From Bradyrhizobium prioriisuperbiae (GTDB lineage Bacteria; Pseudomonadota; Alphaproteobacteria; Rhizobiales; Xanthobacteraceae), in NCBI RefSeq assembly GCF_032397745.1, contig NZ_CP135921.1:4700501-4764500 (forward strand): DNA of 64,000 nucleotides, written 5' to 3'. Positions 58,359 through 64,000 of this stretch are shown here, in pieces (positions within the stretch are counted from its first letter, which is position 1; each line of letters starts with the position of its first letter). Both the position numbers and the translations under genes were made by a program. Under the pieces are notes generated by a model that was given only the letters and a program-made list of their open reading frames with translations, was not told where the DNA came from and made no database searches.

Positions 58359-58859
58359 ATGACTGCTCGGTCGATCTCATCCATCCGCAAATGTCTGCAA
58401 GACGGCCTTCTCGCCGGCCTCGTTGCCATAGTGCTTGGTGTATCGGGCGCTTCCAGCATCGCCGCCGAACTCAATCCGGCCGCGATCGCCATCAAGCTGC
58501 CGGACCAGATTCCCTGGAGCAAGCCCGACGCGCGCGGGTCGCAGAATGCGGTGCTCGTCGGTGACCCCTCCAAACCGGGCTTCTATGCGGTGATGACCAA
58601 ATGGACCAAGGGCAATCACTTCAGCCGGCCGCATTTCCATCCCAACGATCGTTTCATCACCGTGCTGAAAGGCACCTGGTATGTCGGCACGGGCAACAAG
58701 TTCGATCCCGACAACGGCACGGTCGCGATGCCGGCCGGCAGCTTCGTCACCCACTTCGGCAAACAAGTGCACTGGGACGGCGCCAAGGATGAGGACGCCG
58801 TGCTGCTGATCATGGGCGAGGGGCCGGGGTCGTCGACAGCGGTCGAGGAAGCGAAGTAG
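58359..58859 (+). CDS. Exported cupin-domain protein
   Basis: 166 residues from ATG 58359 (GGGAGACTATC upstream). A signal peptide (DGLLAGLVAIVLGVSGASSI, AA-E) precedes a single cupin: HFSRPHFHPNDRFITVLKGT provides the metal-binding His/His/Asp-or-Glu set (position three is Asp here), with a second His in VTHFGKQVHWDGAKDED. Such exported single-domain cupins occur widely in rhizobia; role unknown. A GNAT gene begins 19 bp later. Confidence 0.88.
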   Translation: MTARSISSIRKCLQDGLLAGLVAIVLGVSGASSIAAELNPAAIAIKLPDQIPWSKPDARGSQNAVLVGDPSKPGFYAVMTKWTKGNHFSRPHFHPNDRFITVLKGTWYVGTGNKFDPDNGTVAMPAGSFVTHFGKQVHWDGAKDEDAVLLIMGEGPGSSTAVEEAK

Positions 58860-58878
58860 CAGCGCGAGCGATCTGTTG

Positions 58879-59337
58879 ATGGCAGACGGATTCCATTTCG
58901 GGCTGAGGCAGCTTGACCTGACGGATATGGAGCCAGCCGCCGTGGTTCACCGTGTCGCGTTCAATGCGGCGCTCCCGTGCCTGGCCGACCTGCACACCCC
59001 GGAGGAAGATCGTTGGTTCTTTCGGGAGCGTGTCTTCGCGAACTGCGAGGTCTGGGGAGCGTTCGACGATGCCGCGATGACCGGGATCATCGCGTTTCGC
59101 GACGGCTGGATCGATCAGCTCTACGTGTTGCCGGACGCTCAAGGTCGCGGCATTGGTTTGGCGCTGCTGGGCATCGCGCAACGGGCGTTCGACCGGTTGC
59201 AACTCTGGACGTTCCAGTGCAACGCGCCCGCGCGGCGTTTCTATGAGGCGAGAGGCTTTGCGTTGGTGGAAATGACGGACGGCGCGGGCAACGAAGAGCG
59301 GGAGCCCGACGCCCGTTATCTCTGGACACGCCCATAG
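58879..59337 (+). CDS. GNAT family N-acetyltransferase
   Basis: 152 residues from ATG 58879. Motif A is DGWIDQLYVLPDAQGRGIG (acetyl-CoA loop Q-x-x-G-I-G, about residues 75-95), followed by LALLGIAQRAFDRLQLWTFQ and NAPARRFYEARGFALVEMTD, typical of ElaA/RimI-like acyltransferases. Two bases separate possible starts (TTG 58876). It follows the cupin gene on the same strand and may be part of its operon. Confidence 0.86.
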   Translation: MADGFHFGLRQLDLTDMEPAAVVHRVAFNAALPCLADLHTPEEDRWFFRERVFANCEVWGAFDDAAMTGIIAFRDGWIDQLYVLPDAQGRGIGLALLGIAQRAFDRLQLWTFQCNAPARRFYEARGFALVEMTDGAGNEEREPDARYLWTRP

Positions 59338-59358
59338 GCTGCGGTCGACGGATCCTCT

Positions 59359-59688
59359 CTAACCGCAGTTATAATGCGGTCCGATCGGCGTATAGGTCCA
59401 GCACGGCCCGAAGCCACCGCCGTTCCAGCGTCCGCGATAGTAGCCGGGGTAGCCGTAATAGACGTTGAAGGGGTCGCGGCGGCGGGCCTGGTCGCGTTCC
59501 CATTCGATCCGCTCCTGCGAACGCACGCCCGGCAGGAAGCCATAGCCCTGCCAGCGCTGCACCTTGAGTCGGGTGCGCGGCCGTGCATCGGCGGTCGTCA
59601 CCAGGGCGAACACCGTGGCGATCACGCACAGGCCGGCCACGATCCGCATCATCTGTCGTCCTGGCGTCATGTCGTCGTCCTGTCTCAT
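59359..59688 (-). CDS. Small exported Tyr/Gly/Arg-rich protein, hypothetical
   Basis: 109 residues from ATG 59688, overlapping (ATGA) the end of the next upstream gene, so translation is coupled; ATG 59670 is the alternative start. A hydrophobic signal segment (IVAGLCVIATVFALVTTADA) precedes RPRTRLKVQRWQGYGFLPGV and a Tyr/Gly-rich tail (FNVYYGYPGYYRGRWNGGGF) ending ...PHYNCG. Bradyrhizobium genomes have many such 'YYGYPGYY' exported proteins of unknown role. Confidence 0.75.
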   Translation of the reverse strand: MRQDDDMTPGRQMMRIVAGLCVIATVFALVTTADARPRTRLKVQRWQGYGFLPGVRSQERIEWERDQARRRDPFNVYYGYPGYYRGRWNGGGFGPCWTYTPIGPHYNCG

Positions 59689-59831
59689 CGCAGCCGATTG
59701 CGGCTGCTGAATTCGTGCATCTCGTGGGGGGCGTCGGCGGAAAACGGTCCGTAGATGCCATAAGCGACCTCACCGGCGGCGAGCGCCAGCATCAGCAAGA
59801 TCAGGGTGATGAAGAACGAGCGGTCTTCCAT
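59685..59831 (-). CDS. Tiny single-pass membrane protein
   Basis: 48 residues: MEDRSFFITLILLMLALAAG (helix about 5-24) then EVAYGIYGPFSADAPHEMHE. ATG 59831 has GAGAGACC upstream. The stop overlaps the start of the exported protein gene. Not recognised; the pair is translated as a unit. Confidence 0.65.
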   Translation of the reverse strand: MEDRSFFITLILLMLALAAGEVAYGIYGPFSADAPHEMHEFSSRNRLR

Positions 59832-60129
59832 GGGATTTCTCTGGAGGGTCTCTCTGGGGTCTCTCTCGTTCGTCGAACCGGTTGAAACTACCGCGCCCGG
59901 CCGCGCTGGGCAAATCCCTGGGAGCGTGCGGCGGAAGGTCGCCACATTTTGTCATCGGCGATAACAAAACCAGCAGGGATCGGCAATATCGCGAAATATT
60001 CACGATTGATTGAGGGAATTGGTTCGGAACGGTTCTAGCGGGGATTGCGGAAACTTAATCTCCATGGTCCGGGCCACACGATAATGTCATCTGGCAAATC
60101 CGATTGGCCACCCCAAGAGACATCCTGAC
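59832..60129. other. Divergent region between the small exported proteins and the EF-hand gene
   Basis: About 300 bp. No operator recognised. The A/T-rich stretch at 59945-60010 is a possible promoter area for both directions. Confidence 0.35.
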
Positions 60130-60630
60130 ATGGTCAAATTGATCGTCCCTGCCATTGTCGGCGCGCTCCTGAGCATGATGTCCTTCGCAGCCCATGCGCA
60201 GGCGCCTGGCCGCGACGAATCGAAACAGGCCGATCCCCTGAAAAACGGCCCGCTGATCTGGGACGCCAACCATGACGGCGTCTACACCTGCGACGAATGG
60301 AAGAAATTCGCTGACCAGATCTTTACCGTGGCCGACCGCAATCGCGACGGCTTTCTCAGCGCGGCCGAGTTTTCCGTCATCCGCAAGACCGATCCCTCGC
60401 TCGCGGATGCGGAGCTCGGCTATTTCGATGACAATGGCGATGGCAAGGTCAGCCGCAAGGAGTTCGTCGACAAGCCAAGCCCCTTCATCATGCGTTACGA
60501 CCGTAACGGCGACTGCCGCGTGACCGCGGAGGAACTCAGGGGTGTCGCGCCCAAGGAGACGCCGGCCGGCAAGGGCAAGCGCGGTGGCGGCGGTATGGGG
60601 GGCGGAATGGGCGGCGGCTCCAGATTCTAG
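60130..60630 (+). CDS. Exported EF-hand calcium-binding protein
   Basis: 166 residues with a signal peptide (IVPAIVGALLSMMSFAAHAQ). Four EF-hand loops: D45-DANHDGVYTCDE, D69-DRNRDGFLSAAE, D100-DDNGDGKVSRKE and D124-DRNGDCRVTAEE. The fourth loop has Cys in place of the Gly at loop position 6 and may bind Ca2+ weakly. Ends with a Gly-rich GGGMGGGMGGG tail. Calmodulin-like exported proteins of this kind are frequent in Bradyrhizobium; function unclear. The next small gene starts 78 bp further on. Confidence 0.9.
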   Translation: MVKLIVPAIVGALLSMMSFAAHAQAPGRDESKQADPLKNGPLIWDANHDGVYTCDEWKKFADQIFTVADRNRDGFLSAAEFSVIRKTDPSLADAELGYFDDNGDGKVSRKEFVDKPSPFIMRYDRNGDCRVTAEELRGVAPKETPAGKGKRGGGGMGGGMGGGSRF

Positions 60631-60708
60631 CTGTGGCGGACCGCGTCTGCCGGTATCATCGCTCTCGATCCGTCCGGCCATGGCGCCGGCGGACGATGGA
60701 GCACAACT

Positions 60709-60906
60709 ATGGGCATCGGCTCGCTGTCTGAACTCGACGATCGCATCGCCATCATCCGCGACAACATCCGCCAACTGGTCGAACAGGCGGCCGCGGCGTC
60801 CGGCAGCCAGAACGAAACACTGGTTGCCGACCGCATCGCCCAGCAGACCGACGAACTGGAGCGACTGAGCAAGGCGCGCGACGATCTGCTGGCGAAGAAG
60901 TCGTGA
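60709..60906 (+). CDS. Small coiled-coil protein, overlaps nucleoside deoxyribosyltransferase-like gene
   Basis: 65 residues predicted to be one long helix/coiled coil (SELDDRIAIIRDNIRQLVEQ, then QQTDELERLSKARDDLLAKK). ATG 60709. Its stop overlaps the next gene's start as GTGA, so the two are translationally coupled. No family recognised. Confidence 0.72.
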   Translation: MGIGSLSELDDRIAIIRDNIRQLVEQAAAASGSQNETLVADRIAQQTDELERLSKARDDLLAKKS

Positions 60907-61439
60907 CGGATCCCCAGATCCTTCTTCCTCAAGTCTATCTGGCCGGCCCCGGCGTGTTTCGCAGCGATGTGGCCGAATTCGCGACAGTGCTCAAGCAGTT
61001 GTGCCGGCAACACGGCCTTGTGCCGCTATGGCCGATGGATAACGACATCGCGCCGGAGGCCGACAAGGCGCGGCAGGCGGATCACATCCGTCGCGCCAAT
61101 GAAGACATGATCCGCCGGGCCGATGCGGTGCTGGCGGAGCTCACGCCGTTTCGCGGGCCGAACATGGATCCCGGCACGGCTTATGAAATCGGCTTTGCGG
61201 TGGCGCTCGGCAAGCCGGTGTTCGCCTGGACGCCGGACGGGCACACGCTGCTGGAGCGCACGGTCAACGCAACATCGGTAAATCGTGGCGGCGTGATCTA
61301 CGACGCCGACAACTTCGCGATTGAGGATTTCGGCTTAAGCGAAAACCTCATGATCGCGACGTCGGTGCGACGCACGTTTGCGACGGCGGCCGAGGCAGCC
61401 GCGGCCTGCGCCGATTTCCTGAAGCAGGCACCACGCTGA
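60903..61439 (+). CDS. Nucleoside 2-deoxyribosyltransferase-like protein
   Basis: 178 residues starting with GTG 60903. Fold markers: QVYLAGPGVFRSDVAEFATV at the N-terminus, the family acid/His region LVPLWPMDNDI, ADHIRRANEDMIRRADAVLA, and GPNMDPGTAYEIGFAVALGK (D-x-G-T-A-Y-E-I-G-x-A), which holds the catalytic Glu region of purine/pyrimidine deoxyribosyltransferases. Members catalyse base exchange on deoxynucleosides or hydrolyse them. Coupled to the preceding coiled-coil protein. Confidence 0.9.
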   Translation: MTDPQILLPQVYLAGPGVFRSDVAEFATVLKQLCRQHGLVPLWPMDNDIAPEADKARQADHIRRANEDMIRRADAVLAELTPFRGPNMDPGTAYEIGFAVALGKPVFAWTPDGHTLLERTVNATSVNRGGVIYDADNFAIEDFGLSENLMIATSVRRTFATAAEAAAACADFLKQAPR

Positions 61440-61565
61440 GCGACGGCAGTTCGCCGCAATCATCACATCCATGATCGATGCGGGCTTTCCAGGTCTGTGC
61501 TCTTGCATGGCGGTCGCCGCCGCGGGACGTTGCGCGCCAACAATACAAAAAATGCGGGAGCGCAC

Positions 61566-62897
61566 ATGCCGGACCTGCCCTCGAACCTGACGTTGCGGCT
61601 CGCGCGCCATATTGTCGGCTATTCCGACGCCAGGCTCGACGCGGCGGCGCTCACTGTCCCGAAACAATGCATGCTGGACTGGTTCGGGGTAACGCTGGCC
61701 GGTTCGGATGAGCCGGTTGCGCGTATCCTGCGCGAGGAGCTGTCGACCGGCGCGCGAGGTGGCGCGTCGATTGTCGGCTTTGACCTGCGCGGATCGCCGG
61801 TCGATGCGGCCTTGATCAATGGCGCGACCTCGCATGCGCTCGACTATGACGACGTCCATCCCCTGATCGGGCATCCGACCGCGGCCATCCTGCCCGCGGC
61901 GCTTGCCGTCGGCGAGGCGGAAGGGCGCTCGGGCCTGGAGGTGCTGCGCGCCTTCATCGCCGGCTATGAGGCGGCCGGTTCTATCGGATCGCTGGTGATG
62001 CGGTCGCATTATGAGCGTGGTTTCCACTCCACGGCCACGCTCGGATCGTTCGGCGCCGCCGCCGCGGCTGGCTTGCTGATGAAGCTCGATGAGGCCCAAA
62101 TGGCGATCGCGCTCGGCCTTGCCGGAACCCAGGCGGCCGGATTGAAATCTATGTTCGGCACGATGGCGAAACCGTTTCACGCCGGTCGCGCCGCTGCCAA
62201 CGGCGTGCTCGCCGCCCGGCTCGCGGCGCGGGGCTTCACCGCCAATCCCGGTGTGCTCGAGGCCGCGCAGGGATTTGTCGTCACCCAAAGCGACGGCGAT
62301 CTCTCGGTCGACATGCCGCTGCCGCCTCCCGGCAGTCTGGTGATCGAGACGCTCTTCAAGTATCACGCTGCGTGTTATCTCACCCACTCCGCCATCGAGG
62401 CCGTCAAGCTGCTGCGCCGGCAGTTGTCGCTGAGCGGGCCGGATGTTGCTGCCATCGATGTCCATGTCGCGTCCGGCCATCTGTCGGTGTGCAATATCCC
62501 GTCGCCGCGCACCGGCCTGGAGAGCAAGTTCAGCCTGCGCCACGCCGCGGCGCTCGCGGCCTGCGGTGTGGATACCGCGGCAATCGGTACCTATTCGGAT
62601 GACAATGCCGTCGATGCGACGCTGACCGCGGTCAGGGAGCGGGTGACGGTCCATGGCGACCGGCCGCAAGGCCGCGATGCCCATGTGGTCATCAAGACCC
62701 GCGCCGGTGACGTTGCCGAAACCAGCCTCGATGTGGCCGTCCCCGACCGCGATCTCGATCGCCAGGGCGAGCGCCTCGCCAGCAAGTTCCGCAGCCTTGC
62801 CGTGCCCGTGATCGGCGCGGAGCGTGCGGAAACGCTCCGGCGCAATATCAGGGGTCTGGAATCCGCAGAGGACATTCATGCCCTGATGGCGTTATAG
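61566..62897 (+). CDS. MmgE/PrpD family protein
   Basis: 443 residues, 2-methylcitrate dehydratase-like fold. Typical stretches: AALTVPKQCMLDWFGVTLAG, INGATSHALDYDDVHPLIGH (conserved D-Y-D-D), GHPTAAILPAALAVGEAEGR, RGFHSTATLGSFGAAAAAGL and KPFHAGRAAANGVLAARLAA. Not an exact PrpD of the methylcitrate cycle; this broad family includes cis-aconitate decarboxylase and other hydro-lyases. No prp genes nearby. It starts with ATG 61566 and lies 111 bp before the alpha/beta hydrolase gene. Confidence 0.9.
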   Translation: MPDLPSNLTLRLARHIVGYSDARLDAAALTVPKQCMLDWFGVTLAGSDEPVARILREELSTGARGGASIVGFDLRGSPVDAALINGATSHALDYDDVHPLIGHPTAAILPAALAVGEAEGRSGLEVLRAFIAGYEAAGSIGSLVMRSHYERGFHSTATLGSFGAAAAAGLLMKLDEAQMAIALGLAGTQAAGLKSMFGTMAKPFHAGRAAANGVLAARLAARGFTANPGVLEAAQGFVVTQSDGDLSVDMPLPPPGSLVIETLFKYHAACYLTHSAIEAVKLLRRQLSLSGPDVAAIDVHVASGHLSVCNIPSPRTGLESKFSLRHAAALAACGVDTAAIGTYSDDNAVDATLTAVRERVTVHGDRPQGRDAHVVIKTRAGDVAETSLDVAVPDRDLDRQGERLASKFRSLAVPVIGAERAETLRRNIRGLESAEDIHALMAL

Positions 62898-63008
62898 AGA
62901 ACCTGATCCGGAAACGTGGATTACCGGTTTTCCCTCGCGCAAACGCGGAGCGTTTGCGCGGACATCATGCTCACCCCGAAGAGCGTCGATCGTGCGAGCG
63001 CCTGACTG

Positions 63009-63782
63009 ATGAAACCTTATGTCGAAGTGGTTTCCGGCGGAACCGGGCCACATCTCCTGCTGGTCCACGGCTTTCTCTCCAGTCGCGCGCAATGGCGGCC
63101 CAATCTCGAAGGCTTGAAGGCGTTCTGCCGCCCGGTCATTGTTGAATTGTGGGGCCATGGACGCTCGCCGACCCCGGACAATCCAGACATGTACCGTGTC
63201 GCGAGCTATCTTGCGGCCTTTGACGAGATCCGGCGCGACCTCGGCGTCGAGCGCTGGTTGGTGTGCGGCCAGTCGTTTGGCGCGGGCTTGACGATCCGTT
63301 ATGCGCATCAGCATTCGCGACACGTCATCGGCCAGGTCTTCACCAATTCGCTCTCCGCTCTGTCGGCGCCGGGTGAGCGGGAAAGCGAAACCAACCGACT
63401 GGTACGCGCCGATGCCATGGAGCGCGACGGCCGGCCCGCCATCGAAGCACTGCGCTTTCATCCGCGCTTCGCCACCCGATTCGCGCCGGAGGTGAAGCAG
63501 GAGATGCTGGACGATGTCGCGCGGATATCGCCGGCTGCGGTTGCCAACGCGCTTCGTTATACCACGCCGCAACTGTCGGTGGTCGATTGTCTCGGCGAGA
63601 TCCGTGTTCCGAGCCTGCTGATCAACGGCGTGTGGGAGCGGCCGTTTCAGCCGCTGCGCGAGCGGGCTTTAAAGCTGCTGCCGTCACTTGGGGTCATTGA
63701 TCTCGAGGGCGGACATTCGATCAATGCCGAAGCGCCGCTGTTGTTCAATGAGGCGATCAAGAGCTTTGTTTCCTCATTCTGA
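63009..63782 (+). CDS. Alpha/beta hydrolase
   Basis: 257 residues. Oxyanion strand LLLVHGFLSSRAQW, nucleophile elbow VCGQSFGAGLTIR (G-x-S-x-G with Ser about residue 91), and the late GGHSINAEAP with the catalytic His. Lacks a signal peptide. Small esterase/epoxide hydrolase-like enzyme; substrate unknown. May be co-transcribed with the MmgE/PrpD gene. Confidence 0.9.
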   Translation: MKPYVEVVSGGTGPHLLLVHGFLSSRAQWRPNLEGLKAFCRPVIVELWGHGRSPTPDNPDMYRVASYLAAFDEIRRDLGVERWLVCGQSFGAGLTIRYAHQHSRHVIGQVFTNSLSALSAPGERESETNRLVRADAMERDGRPAIEALRFHPRFATRFAPEVKQEMLDDVARISPAAVANALRYTTPQLSVVDCLGEIRVPSLLINGVWERPFQPLRERALKLLPSLGVIDLEGGHSINAEAPLLFNEAIKSFVSSF

Positions 63783-63801
63783 AGAACCTGCGTAACTGTC
63801 A

Positions 63802-63877
63802 GTAGCCCGGATGAGCGAAGCGACATCCGGGTGAGGTGAGATGAGCTCCCGGATGTCGCTTCGCTCATCCGGGCTAC
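63802..63877. repeat. Palindromic intergenic element, family 1, copy 4
   Basis: GTAGCCCGGATGAGCGAAGC ... GCTTCGCTCATCCGGGCTAC, nearly the same as the copy at 28868 in both arms. After it, 63878-64000 holds no recognisable gene; ATCACATATGTGAT (63959-63972) is a 14-bp dyad that may belong to the promoter of a gene beyond the window. Confidence 0.88.
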
Positions 63878-64000
63878 TCTCCAGACACTTGCCCTCAAGA
63901 TGTCGATCCGCGTGAGCGCGCAACAGTGCCTCCTTGCCACGAGGATGAGCCCTCCAACATCACATATGTGATTCCATCGTCGGCACCTGTCGTTTCGGGT

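Noticed and set aside
63959..63972. ATCACATATGTGAT as a CRP-type site at the window end
   Set aside because: The half-sites are in the order TCACA...TGTGA, the reverse of a CRP site, so it was noted only as a dyad.

Overview
The window looks like chromosomal DNA of a high-GC alphaproteobacterium of the Bradyrhizobium / Rhodopseudomonas / Afipia group. This is inferred from four things: GC-rich codon use; an Irr-type iron-control palindrome in front of feoAB; a DUF6894-type small protein; and many dispersed palindromic elements of the 'gtagcccggatgagcg...' and 'cattgccgggc...' kinds. I see no rRNA, tRNA, CRISPR array, transposase or phage gene. Most genes are accessory metabolism, transport and one-component regulators.

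Layout. 1-3281: partial RND adaptor gene divergent from soxR across a SoxR-type promoter, a ModE-like repressor, a Mo-box, a class-I glutamine amidotransferase and a TetR gene. 3405-9000: aldehyde dehydrogenase, MFS transporter, DUF6894 protein, a small hypothetical protein and a TadG-like vWA protein. 9330-14502: TetR gene divergent from an isoprenylcysteine-methyltransferase-like membrane protein over a double operator, GNAT, a ybdK remnant, and feoAB under an ICE-like motif. 14535-21543: hypothetical protein, sugar O-acetyltransferase, a frameshifted SGNH hydrolase, a nitrate/sulfonate/taurine-type ABC transporter, a Crp/Fnr regulator and an AtzF-like amidase. 21735-28126: three-subunit molybdenum hydroxylase (cytochrome c, 2Fe-2S, Mo subunits), bicupin, YeiH-type exporter. 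28249-32118: small proteins, MFS symporter and an unrecognised three-gene operon. 32129-39482: hydratase, beta-lactamase-fold hydrolase, LysR gene divergent from tartrate/D-malate dehydrogenase, TetR, cytochrome P450. 39940-44387: RND efflux adaptor and pump. 45322-55771: three one-TM small proteins behind a perfect CRP-type palindrome, a cAMP-receptor-type regulator, a P450 / large membrane protein / DyP peroxidase operon, and a class III cyclase-AAA-TPR protein. 56054-63782: LivK-like binding protein, DUF1080 protein, cupin, GNAT, small exported proteins, EF-hand protein, nucleoside deoxyribosyltransferase-like protein, MmgE/PrpD protein and alpha/beta hydrolase.

How the genes may work together. 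The most unusual stretch is 45-56 kb. A CRP-like protein keeps both the cyclic-nucleotide signature and the R-E-R recognition helix. It sits 0.2 kb from a perfect TGTGA-N6-TCACA site and a few kb from a cyclase-domain signalling protein, with a haem-enzyme operon (P450 plus DyP peroxidase around a large membrane protein) between them. That arrangement suggests a nucleotide-controlled, membrane-associated oxidative system, but the link is by neighbourhood only. The second notable point is a near-consensus Mo-box in front of a glutamine amidotransferase, next to a ModE DNA-binding domain that has no molybdate-sensing domain.

Limits: all family calls are from reading translations by eye; no database search or structure prediction was run.
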